A program made the translations under genes and the position numbers. DNA of 64,000 nucleotides from Massilia terrae. Its GTDB lineage: Bacteria > Pseudomonadota > Gammaproteobacteria > Burkholderiales > Burkholderiaceae_D. The stretch covers positions 310,001-374,000 of the forward strand of contig NZ_JANUGU010000003.1 of the NCBI RefSeq assembly GCF_024753145.1. The letters run 5' to 3'. Shown piece after piece: positions 27,580-35,144 of the stretch; the first letter of the stretch is position 1, and each line of letters begins with the position of its first letter. Under the pieces are notes generated by a model, which made no database searches, was not told the DNA's origin, and saw only the letters and a list, made by a program, of their open reading frames with translations.

Positions 27580-27807
27580 ATGACAACTGAAGATATGTTG
27601 GTTGAGCGTTTCGGGGTTTTGCTCGACTTAGCACAAGTCGCTGAACTTCTTAAGAGAAAGAGTGCTGATAGTGTTCGGGTTGCGCTAAGCGGAAATACTG
27701 ATCTGGCTCGCCAATTGTTACCCGCCAAAGTGAAAATTGGTCGGCGGATTCTTTTCAAAGCCAGCGTTTTAGCCAAGATTCTCGACAATTCTCACGCGCC
27801 GTCATGA
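27580..27807 (+). CDS. Small excisionase-like winged-helix protein
   Basis: A 75-residue protein. The pattern LLDLAQVAELLKRKSADSVRVAL followed by VKIGRRILFKASVLAKIL is that of MerR/AlpA/Xis-type small DNA-binding proteins: a helix-turn-helix that reads DNA, then a strand with GRR. In elements of this type such proteins act as recombination directionality factors or regulators of int. That role is inferred from size, fold pattern and position. Its stop overlaps the next gene start (ATGA), so the two are translated together. Confidence 0.65.
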   Translation: MTTEDMLVERFGVLLDLAQVAELLKRKSADSVRVALSGNTDLARQLLPAKVKIGRRILFKASVLAKILDNSHAPS

Positions 27808-28616
27808 GCCATAAAGCAACCGATTGGGCTTGGGGCTTGCAGCTTTCACCTACACTAAAATTTATAATGATCGCGCTTGCTCACGCGGCAGACGACGACG
27901 GTATTTGCTGGCCAAGTATCCGTCGGGTCGCATGGCAATGCAGCGTCTCGACTCGTACAGTTCAGCGAGCAATCCAAGAGTTCACTGTTAAGGGCCTATT
28001 AATTGTCACTAGCAGATTCTCGGCGACTGGTCGTCAGAAATCGAATGGCTATAAATTGCAACTCGACAACAAAGCCTACCATGACAAATTGTCAGCGTCC
28101 CCTACCATTATGCGAATCGACGATGACAGGTTGTCAGGGACGGGGGTGACATTTGATGTCAGAGACGGGGGTGACAATATAATGTCGCCCCTTGAACCAA
28201 AATATAAATCTTCAGAACAACCACCACTAGATGTGCGTACAGAAGTCAGTGGCTCACTGCATTTTCCTCCGGCCCTCACGACGGACGAACGAACGGCAGC
28301 CAGATCGATAGTTCTTGGGATCGACCAAGAGGTAGCGCAAGCGCTCCTAGATGAACTTTCGGCAACAATGGAACGACGCGCAATCAAGACAACCCCAATT
28401 CAATGGCTCGGATCAGTTGCTGAACGAGCTCGGAAAGGGCAATTTGAGCCCACGGGAGGTTTAGCAGTTGCAGCTAGGCGTCAGCAATTTCAGCCGCCTA
28501 TAACTCATCAGCGTGTATCGTCCGAGACCTCATCTTCGTCAATTGCGATTGCACGCGCCGCCATTGCTACCGCAAAGGCCGTTCTCGCGAAAGCAAAGGA
28601 AGATCACGATGACTGA
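27804..28616 (+). CDS. Helix-turn-helix replication-initiator-like protein
   Basis: A 270-residue protein. The N-terminus (MSHKATDWAWGLQLSPTLKF, GICWPSIRRVAWQCSVSTRTVQRAIQEF) is a winged HTH of the type in phage and plasmid replication proteins (HTH_36 / RepO-like). The middle is divergent and the C-terminus is Ala/Ser-rich with a helical tail ending AKAVLAKAKEDHDD. No helicase or primase motif is seen. It is coupled by ATGA to the excisionase-like gene. It probably starts replication of the excised element or regulates it. Confidence in the exact role is low. Confidence 0.6.
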   Translation: MSHKATDWAWGLQLSPTLKFIMIALAHAADDDGICWPSIRRVAWQCSVSTRTVQRAIQEFTVKGLLIVTSRFSATGRQKSNGYKLQLDNKAYHDKLSASPTIMRIDDDRLSGTGVTFDVRDGGDNIMSPLEPKYKSSEQPPLDVRTEVSGSLHFPPALTTDERTAARSIVLGIDQEVAQALLDELSATMERRAIKTTPIQWLGSVAERARKGQFEPTGGLAVAARRQQFQPPITHQRVSSETSSSSIAIARAAIATAKAVLAKAKEDHDD

Positions 28617-28657
28617 CCATATTTATTCCCGGCGACGAACCGAAATCTGCAAATTAT

Positions 28658-28677
28658 TAACGTGTTACATCACGTTA
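28658..28677. repeat. Inverted repeat downstream of the replication-like gene
   Basis: TAACGTG-TTACAT-CACGTTA has 7-bp perfect arms. It is not followed by a T-run, so an operator or replication site is as likely as a terminator. Confidence 0.4.
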
Positions 28678-28794
28678 GGATGGGCGAGACTACCCAGGAC
28701 CGTTGCGTGAGATACAAGAAGCAAAATCCGCCTACCTTCTGTTCAGACAAAGCTTTTTTGTAAAGCGAACGGTTCTATCTAGCGCCATGCATGT

Positions 28795-29073
28795 ATGCTT
28801 GGGCAAAGGCAAGCAACAACAAGCACAGAGGTTAAATGTCTGGTCCACGAATTACTCACCCACCCTTTTTGGATATCCCTTATTTGGGTCTTCGCGCTGG
28901 GTTGTTACCTCGTCCAAACTTACTTCGGAGAAGGTGTGCTTGCTGCTGCCCTTGTGCTATTGGCAGCGATTGCTGCTTGGCGGCGTTGGAAGCTCAGACG
29001 CGAGAGGGCTGAAGCCAACCTAAAGATCGAGGAACAGATGCGTAGATTGGATGAAGTTCTGCGGCAGCGTTAA
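28795..29073 (+). CDS. Small membrane protein with coiled-coil tail (hypothetical)
   Basis: A 92-residue frame with two hydrophobic segments (about 25-46, FWISLIWVFALGCYLVQTYFG, and 48-64, VLAAALVLLAAIAAWRR), then a charged helix RRERAEANLKIEEQMRRLDEVLRQR. The hydrophobic-then-charged design is unlikely by chance. The start is uncertain: no good RBS precedes 28,795. I do not recognise a family. It stands alone in an otherwise gene-poor part of the element. Confidence 0.5.
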   Translation: MLGQRQATTSTEVKCLVHELLTHPFWISLIWVFALGCYLVQTYFGEGVLAAALVLLAAIAAWRRWKLRRERAEANLKIEEQMRRLDEVLRQR

Positions 29074-29318
29074 GCAGTACCGTACAAGGCAGCGTCGTAT
29101 GTCTTGAAAAGCAGATTCTTGCATCGGTGGCAGCCGCAGCAGAGGCGCCACTGAGCACTGGTCTTACGACCTTCGACAACCTCCTAATGCCCCTAAAGAG
29201 TCAACACAACCTCAAAGATACATGCTGGAGCTAGCCTTCGGATACTGTTGAAGAATACTTTGATTGCTTGTACGACTGCCAGGAGTCGATAGCGGCGTAC
29301 GTACTCTAAGTTTGATGT

Positions 29319-29333
29319 CTTAGAAATTCTAAG
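29319..29333. repeat. Palindrome CTTAGAAATTCTAAG, copy 1
   Basis: A perfect 7+1+7 palindrome, identical to the copy 102 bp downstream. It is a candidate protein-binding site. Confidence 0.6.
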
Positions 29334-29420
29334 ATGTAGTCGAAGCGAAGCGTGGGCATTCTGGTCCTGTGCCGCCATGACATTGGTACTCAGCTCTTCC
29401 CAAAGAAATGGTGAAAGACC

Positions 29421-29435
29421 CTTAGAAATTCTAAG
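29421..29435. repeat. Palindrome CTTAGAAATTCTAAG, copy 2
   Basis: Same 15-bp palindrome as copy 1, extended by one more base pair (C...G) on each side. Confidence 0.6.
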
Positions 29436-29588
29436 GATAAGACTCGGGTGAGCACTAGGGCAGGATAGGTACAAGGTACCAGAATGTACGGCAGAGTTAT
29501 CTCGGACATGAAATTCCCTCTACTAAATCAACATCAACTCAATGAGATATAGTTACCCAACACAGCGCGTTATTCGAAATACATATGG

Positions 29589-29840
29589 GTGGACATGATG
29601 CGAAAATTTAAATATGTGGGGAAAATTGACGAGAACACAAAAGTGCTCGGCAGCCCTTATGGACGAGTTAAAGAACTGCTTAGGATTGGATTTGAGACAC
29701 ATTTTACAGTGCCTGAAATTGCAAGATTTAATGATGGATCTCAAAAATCTAGCAGCTCGCCGCTTAGTGAGATAAGCTCTATCAGTTCTTCCAACGCTCA
29801 CCCAGGCAGCATAAAAGACGCTGGCAGCGACTGCGAATAG
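29589..29840 (+). CDS. Small hypothetical protein
   Basis: An 83-residue frame starting MDMMRKFKYVGKIDENTKVL; a Met at residue 4 is an alternative start. Charged and hydrophobic residues are mixed in a natural way (YGRVKELLRIGFETHFTVPE), and the tail is Ser-rich. No family is recognised. The opposite-strand frame over the same bases is Cys/His/Phe-rich and looks like a shadow. It could be a fragment of a larger gene. Confidence 0.3.
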   Translation: MDMMRKFKYVGKIDENTKVLGSPYGRVKELLRIGFETHFTVPEIARFNDGSQKSSSSPLSEISSISSSNAHPGSIKDAGSDCE

Positions 29841-29990
29841 GTAACTCACTGTCATTGACAAAAATGGCAGCTAGGCGTTGACTGCGCTATAAACTTTTGA
29901 TCCTAAAATTGTTCTTCAATTGTTTAGCGCAGAAGATCAAAGTCCGGCTTGCGATGAAAGTAATGTCGAACTACAGTCCAATCAGATGAA

Positions 29991-30959
29991 TTAGCTTTTC
30001 GTCAGTTTCGGCCCAAGATAAAGCACTTTCAGACGTGATGCATCATTTGGAACTGGCCATTCGAAATGCATTCTGAAAAATCGATGGCTAATCTTTCCGT
30101 GCCAGTGCGCAAATATTTTATGCCCTTGATTTTCTGGATCATCAAAGCTTAATTCGGTCACAAAGTCTCGCTGGTTTGTTACCGATTCACCTGAAAAAAG
30201 CGCTCGATCGCCTGTAAAAAAGCGTTCGACCACACTGCGTGAAATAGCTCCTTCAGATCCATCAGCCTGCCGCCCTTCCATATATTCATTCAAATAAGTA
30301 AGAAGAACAATTGTTCGATCGCGGATTGGACCATCGAAAGGCTCACGTGCTAGACGCGCATCTTCAAAAACAGAATCAGGAATCCATAACTTTGGGAACC
30401 GTTCACGCGCCGCGATGATAAGTTCTCGCCATGAAGTGATTTCAGGTGCTAGGGCGCGTGCAGCATTCGTCAACTCGACCAAATCCCAATAGTTCTCTAC
30501 ATTGTAGGAACCAAGTCGATCCTCTGGTATTCCATGCTCAACTGGCAAAGGAGTAACGGTGAAATTGACAGTACCACCGGAAAAACTGAATGACTGCCCA
30601 TCTAACTGTGCCTTTACCCGTCGCCCTACCTCTCCTAGACCACCATCTGTTACGTCGACACCGAAACATTCAAAATAATCTTGTTCCTCAGGTTGTCTAC
30701 TATCCTCTACAAACGGTCCGGCCTTCCCTAGCCACGCAAATATTGCTGCTCGTTGATCGCGGCTCGCTGATGCAATTGCTTGCCGGACCGTTTCACGGTC
30801 ATTTACCGGCCGATCCGCAAAACACTTCACAACAAAAAAAGATTCTCTCAAAACGTTATAGCGTGCCCGAATTTCAAGAAACCCTTGAAGGATCTCTAGA
30901 AAATTCGCTGCATTTTCAAACTGCCCTTGAAGTGACGAATCATTGAGGTAGATCCGCAT
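29991..30959 (-). CDS. Unrecognised protein, third gene of the DUF262/DUF3696 operon
   Basis: A 322-residue protein that I cannot assign to a named family. It has no signal or membrane segment. The N-terminus (MRIYLNDSSLQGQFENAANF) and the C-terminal block (HWHGKISHRFFRMHFEWPV and KVLYLGPKLTK) look like conserved features, because aromatic and charged residues cluster there. The ATG start lies 2 bp after the ATPase stop; a GTG four codons earlier is possible. Tight linkage to the ATPase suggests a subunit of the same system. A nuclease or sensor role would be a guess. Confidence 0.75.
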   Translation of the reverse strand: MRIYLNDSSLQGQFENAANFLEILQGFLEIRARYNVLRESFFVVKCFADRPVNDRETVRQAIASASRDQRAAIFAWLGKAGPFVEDSRQPEEQDYFECFGVDVTDGGLGEVGRRVKAQLDGQSFSFSGGTVNFTVTPLPVEHGIPEDRLGSYNVENYWDLVELTNAARALAPEITSWRELIIAARERFPKLWIPDSVFEDARLAREPFDGPIRDRTIVLLTYLNEYMEGRQADGSEGAISRSVVERFFTGDRALFSGESVTNQRDFVTELSFDDPENQGHKIFAHWHGKISHRFFRMHFEWPVPNDASRLKVLYLGPKLTKS

Positions 30960-30961
30960 TG

Positions 30962-32071
30962 TCAAAACCACCCGGAAAGCTTAGCCAAATCCTTTTCCGA
31001 CTGATCAAAAAACCCATTCGGCCAACTATCGATGTTTCCAGCGTTATCAACATTCAAAGCTCGAACGCCATGATCGTTCTCAGACGGCCCTGAAAAGAAG
31101 TGAATGCGTAGGTTTTCCGGGGGTAGTATCCCTTCTTTTACCGCAAGTCGGACGCCATTCAAAAAATGGTCGCTGTGCGTTTCAACTATGACTTGTACAC
31201 CGGCCGCAGACATATGAGCAATTAACCTACCCATCTGCGACTGCGCAAAAGGATGAAGATGAGCTTCTGGACTGTCAATTATCACTACTTGTCCATCTCG
31301 AGCAGTCAGTAACGCAACTAGAATTGGGAAGGCATATGTGTAACCATAGCCCACGTTTGCAGGTCTACGCCATTCACCAAATTCTGCTGTGCGAAACTGC
31401 AAACTTGCCAATAAAACTGTGGATACAAGTTGAGCGTTTGTCCCCGCGCCTGGGAAAAGAGTCGAGAACCAAGCATCCATCTGCTTACGAAGTGAAGTCG
31501 CGGTCTCAGAAGGATGAGTTCGCGAAGGAGATATCTCGTCGTCCGCGCACTTTTCGTACCAATAGGCAGCAAAACGACCATCAACTCCTACATCAGGCAC
31601 GTCGTCTTTAGTGAGCTCGGGCAAGGGAAAAGAGTCAGCGGTTCCCTCTCGAACGGAACTCAAATATGAAAGTGAAATTAACGTACCTTCAACGGATTTG
31701 GACTCCTCTGTAACTTTATCTTGTTGGCAGAGAGAACGAAAATTTTCTATTTCTAATTGCCGCTCACCAGAGCGTGAAGTCAGCATCCAGCTAACTTCCT
31801 CTATGTCGCTTGTTATCCTGAAACTAACGTACGGGTTCGAACTGTTTGCAGGCAATATATCGCCAAATGTTCCTAGTTTCACAAGTGGTCCGTTCAGCAC
31901 AACTCTTTCTCTTAGAGACGAAGTCCTCAACGATTGGGTAAGTAACGCTAGCGGCTGTACTGCACTCGATTTTCCACCTGCATTAACACCCGTGAGCAAA
32001 GTTAGATTTCCGAAATTAATTTTCAAATTTGAAAAACATTTGAAATTTTCGACACTTAAGCTCGTAATCAT
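30962..32071 (-). CDS. AAA/OLD-like ATPase with DUF3696 C-terminus
   Basis: A 369-residue ABC/SMC-like ATPase. The N-terminus is MITSLSVENFKCF, Walker A GVNAGGKSS is near residues 28-36, Walker B is VVIIDSPEAHLHP, and the switch His is in VETHSDHFLNG. The end (NIDSWPNGFFDQSEKDLAKL) is the DUF3696 signature. ATPases of this group are partners in several anti-phage systems. There is no TOPRIM domain after the ATPase, so it is not a complete OLD nuclease. It overlaps the DUF262 gene by ATGA. Confidence 0.88.
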   Translation of the reverse strand: MITSLSVENFKCFSNLKINFGNLTLLTGVNAGGKSSAVQPLALLTQSLRTSSLRERVVLNGPLVKLGTFGDILPANSSNPYVSFRITSDIEEVSWMLTSRSGERQLEIENFRSLCQQDKVTEESKSVEGTLISLSYLSSVREGTADSFPLPELTKDDVPDVGVDGRFAAYWYEKCADDEISPSRTHPSETATSLRKQMDAWFSTLFPGAGTNAQLVSTVLLASLQFRTAEFGEWRRPANVGYGYTYAFPILVALLTARDGQVVIIDSPEAHLHPFAQSQMGRLIAHMSAAGVQVIVETHSDHFLNGVRLAVKEGILPPENLRIHFFSGPSENDHGVRALNVDNAGNIDSWPNGFFDQSEKDLAKLSGWF

Positions 32072-33186
32072 TTTTTTATAACCTCTTGCAGTTTCTCTTC
32101 CATTGCAGCAAACCTATATTGTACTGCAGCGGTGCTGTTGGTTGAATATGTGATTGCCCGTGCGAATTGCTCATTTCGAACTAATTCAACAATAGCGTTA
32201 CGAATCTCCATTTCGTTCGAATCGGAAATGCTGTCCTCAAAGTCAGACATGAGAACAGCGCACACTTCAAATAGAGATATGTTTATTACGCTTCGAACAC
32301 TTGCGAGGCTTTGAGAGGCCAGCGACTTCCTAAACGCATGGTCTTTAAACAGTCTTCTATTTAAAGCCATCGCATTATCGAAAGAGCTTCGAAGCTGTTT
32401 TCGCTTTAATTCACCTATCGAGTCAAGACTCTTGAGCCCTTGTGCCAAAAAGCTGTCCATGTCCCCGGTTGTGTACTTTTGCCATCCGAGAAGCTTAAAA
32501 GAGCAAAATCGGTTAATCGCCTCACGGTCACGCATAGTTTTAGCGTTAAGCGAACCTCCTGTCGCTGAGCGGAACGCGTCAGATTCTGCTGCGCCCCGCA
32601 GCCATAACGTAGCCGGTCCGTTGTAAAGCGCATTTCGCATCTGTTGCCTAGTTAATGGCTCACCGCTATTTACTCGCTCAAATATATCCAATCTCGCTCG
32701 CTCAGGTGCTTTGGCATCAAGAATATACATCGTTAATTGAGTATCGAGAATTCTCTCTTGCAGATTCAGGGGCAGTTCGCCAAATATCTTTCCCTCAAGC
32801 ACGTTAGCACGCACGGCCGTCCCGCTTCCTCCAAGCCCTGTCAGGCGAAAATCATTAGAAAGGAACCGAGATAAAGTAGTTAAGCGCTGCAGTCCGTCAA
32901 CGACAATAATCCTTCCGTCCGCTGCTTCTGCCACATAAAAGACGGGAAGCGGAATTCTCATAACACAACTCTCAATCAACTTTGATTGTTTCGGAACCGG
33001 CCAAACAAAGTCTCTTTGAAATTCTGGGTCGAGAATATATCGTTGATTTTGTATGCGCTTGACGACTTCACTTACAGATCGCGTCTCTGTGCGGACAAAA
33101 ACGGCATCAAGAGGATAATCGCCCCACCCGTCTGACGATTCGTCATCTACTCCCTCGACATCTGACCCAAAATTGTTTTGTTTCAT
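32068..33186 (-). CDS. DUF262 (GmrSD/ParB-like NTPase-nuclease) domain protein
   Basis: A 372-residue protein. The N-terminal DUF262 core is clear: ILDPEFQRDFVWP, IPLPVFYVAE and VDGLQRLTTLSRFL (the DGxQRLT motif), followed by IFERVNSGEPLTRQQMRNAL. DUF262 is the N-terminal half of type IV GmrSD enzymes; the DUF1524 HNH nuclease half is absent, so this protein alone probably lacks that DNase. It is the first gene of the minus operon DUF262-DUF3696-unknown. A 12-bp palindrome (33,202-33,213) lies 15 bp upstream of its ATG. Confidence 0.88.
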   Translation of the reverse strand: MKQNNFGSDVEGVDDESSDGWGDYPLDAVFVRTETRSVSEVVKRIQNQRYILDPEFQRDFVWPVPKQSKLIESCVMRIPLPVFYVAEAADGRIIVVDGLQRLTTLSRFLSNDFRLTGLGGSGTAVRANVLEGKIFGELPLNLQERILDTQLTMYILDAKAPERARLDIFERVNSGEPLTRQQMRNALYNGPATLWLRGAAESDAFRSATGGSLNAKTMRDREAINRFCSFKLLGWQKYTTGDMDSFLAQGLKSLDSIGELKRKQLRSSFDNAMALNRRLFKDHAFRKSLASQSLASVRSVINISLFEVCAVLMSDFEDSISDSNEMEIRNAIVELVRNEQFARAITYSTNSTAAVQYRFAAMEEKLQEVIKK

Positions 33187-33731
33187 AACTCATCCCGTCT
33201 TCTGAATATTCAGTTTAACGCCCACATTCTATTTATCAAACATAAACGAGTTACCTGAATTTCGGTTCATTTTTGCACAGATAAGCTGGTAAGCGGAACG
33301 CACTACTCCCTAGCTTAATTGGACTCACCATTTTTTTGCATCGCCAAGAGCCCTCTGCTAATGATCAAAAAGAGATCCCACCTTAATGCTCCTGAGGCGA
33401 GACATCGCATGTAGCTGATTGTTTCGTCAAGCCAGAGATGCATCATGTTCAATACGCAAACGGACATTCTCTTTAAAATACACTGTTTGCGATCAATTTC
33501 CTTCTTCGCTTTATTCCTTAGCAACATGACCGAAGGGTGACTTCGCGTGCATTCCCCAGGTCTCAATCCGATAATATTGTCATGTCACAATCTTGGGCTA
33601 GATGAACTTAAGGCGGACTCTCTGCCTTCGTTCTAACGGTTGGTAAATTCGAGGCATCATTGCCAACCGTGTAAAGCTAACTGTCGACTAAGCTCTTGCT
33701 TTCTTCGATAACTTTGTCACTCAGAATACGT
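33187..33731. other. 545-bp region between hsdS and the DUF262 operon
   Basis: No supportable gene. CTGAATATTCAG (33,202-33,213) is a perfect palindrome near the DUF262 start and may be an operator. The rest should hold the DUF262 promoter and the end of the hsdS transcript. The minus frame 33,315-33,566 has no RBS and an implausible composition. Confidence 0.45.
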
Positions 33732-35144
33732 TCATTCTGTAGTTTCAAACAGAGCTGATTCGAACTTGGCCCAAGCTACGCGACGTAGTTCAATCGCTTT
33801 CATGTTCTTTATCTCAGCTTCTTGCCTACCCTGGTTGAGCTTTACGATGAGGTCACGCTGAGTTGCGATATCTGGCACCGGAAACCGCAGACTGAGCAAG
33901 GATGGTTTGGAGATATTTTTCATAGTTGGCGACGTGCCAGTCAACTGTGTTTCGATTTGCTCTCGCACTGTCGGCAGCTTCATAACAGCAGCTAGAAATC
34001 TACCGTCTAAGAGACTATCTTCCTTGAAAATCACCCGAAAGAGCTTATCGGACAACATCAGTTTAGGACGTGTTTTCTCAACGTATGCACATGCGCCGAC
34101 GTATCTTGTTACGTTGGCACGACTAATGATTACGTCCCCTTCTTTTACTTCGTAATGAGGTAAGGGTTTTAATTTTGGGGGAAGTTCCTTATTCTCCATC
34201 TCGTCGTAATAGCCGTAAGATACAGCTCCCACTTTCAACACTCCCCAGTTGTTCGGTGAAGCTGGATGGTCGAGACATTTTGGGCTCCATCCGTTCTCGA
34301 GGTCATCCACTAAGCTATCTAGTGCCATAACTGGCCATTTTGCGATCGAGTGGCCCGACTGTGTTATTGCTCGCAAGACACCCTCATGACTCCATCGCTC
34401 TACATCTTTGAATCGTGCAATGAAGACTGGACGATTAGGCAGTGGTGGAGGCGAAGCAATTCCGAGCTCGTCTTCGAAAATACGTTGGCTGGCTTGCGCG
34501 ATTTTTGCGGCTTCGGTCTCGAGGACTTCAGCGTCATTTAAAGCAGTGTAGTATCCATCGAGCAAAGTTTTTTGCTCGCTCACGTCTGGTAACGGAATAG
34601 TGAGTGATTCAAATTCAGATGGTCGGACTCGAGCCTTCGTTGTGTTGCCAGATCTCAATCGCCCAACCCGATGTTTAAAGGCATCGGTTCTGATGACCAT
34701 CCGTATAAATTCAGCAGAAACCTTAGCAGGGTCAACGTTGTAAACAGGATATTCTGCGCTGACAGCTAAGTGGTCGAGGCGATCTGGTACGACGCATAGC
34801 GATCCTTGAGCAACTCGAATTTTCGAAATAACCAAGTCACCGGGGTGAGCATAGAACAGAGGCCCTTTGTAGCCTTTTTTCTCTTCAGCAGTGCGAACAT
34901 GCAAGACACCGCCAAACGTTATTTTTGCTATAACGTTTAACTCATCCAATGATGTAGCTGCTCGGTCAACTGGAGCAATTTTACGGCAGATAAAATCGCT
35001 TAATGGATGCTCTTCGTAAGCGCTCTTGTGCCAAACTTCACCATCTTCAATCCAACGTTCGATGTCCCTCCACCACCGGATTACGCAGTGGAGGGCTCCG
35101 GAAAATTTGGTATAGCCTCCTGAACGGCACCGTCCGTCACCCAC
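33732..35144 (-). CDS. hsdS: Restriction-modification specificity subunit (HsdS-like)
   Basis: A 470-residue protein with two target-recognition domains. Each begins with a similar block (RDIERWIEDGEVW near residue 27 and KDVERWSHEGVLR near 248), and conserved helical spacers follow (DVSEQKTLLDGYYTAL and DIATQRDLIVKLNQGR). The open frame starts at a GTG inside the end of hsdM, with AGGAGG within the frame; no ATG fits before the first TRD, so the start is uncertain. It reads the DNA target for the upstream fused restriction-methylase. Confidence 0.85.
   Translation of the reverse strand: MGDGRCRSGGYTKFSGALHCVIRWWRDIERWIEDGEVWHKSAYEEHPLSDFICRKIAPVDRAATSLDELNVIAKITFGGVLHVRTAEEKKGYKGPLFYAHPGDLVISKIRVAQGSLCVVPDRLDHLAVSAEYPVYNVDPAKVSAEFIRMVIRTDAFKHRVGRLRSGNTTKARVRPSEFESLTIPLPDVSEQKTLLDGYYTALNDAEVLETEAAKIAQASQRIFEDELGIASPPPLPNRPVFIARFKDVERWSHEGVLRAITQSGHSIAKWPVMALDSLVDDLENGWSPKCLDHPASPNNWGVLKVGAVSYGYYDEMENKELPPKLKPLPHYEVKEGDVIISRANVTRYVGACAYVEKTRPKLMLSDKLFRVIFKEDSLLDGRFLAAVMKLPTVREQIETQLTGTSPTMKNISKPSLLSLRFPVPDIATQRDLIVKLNQGRQEAEIKNMKAIELRRVAWAKFESALFETTE

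Larger units (their letters stand above)
29074..29588. other. 515-bp region with no supportable gene
   Basis: No convincing coding frame. It holds two copies of the palindrome CTTAGAAATTCTAAG. The minus frame 29,193-29,474 reads through both but has no RBS or family pattern. Confidence 0.5.

Noticed and set aside
29193..29474. Minus frame of 93 codons with a repeated LRISK peptide
   Set aside because: The peptide repeat is only the translated palindrome CTTAGAAATTCTAAG; no RBS and no family pattern.
35081..35144. Possible 5' truncation or frameshift of hsdS at the hsdM overlap
   Set aside because: The first TRD starts with the same block as the second one, so the N-terminus looks complete; only the start codon is uncertain.
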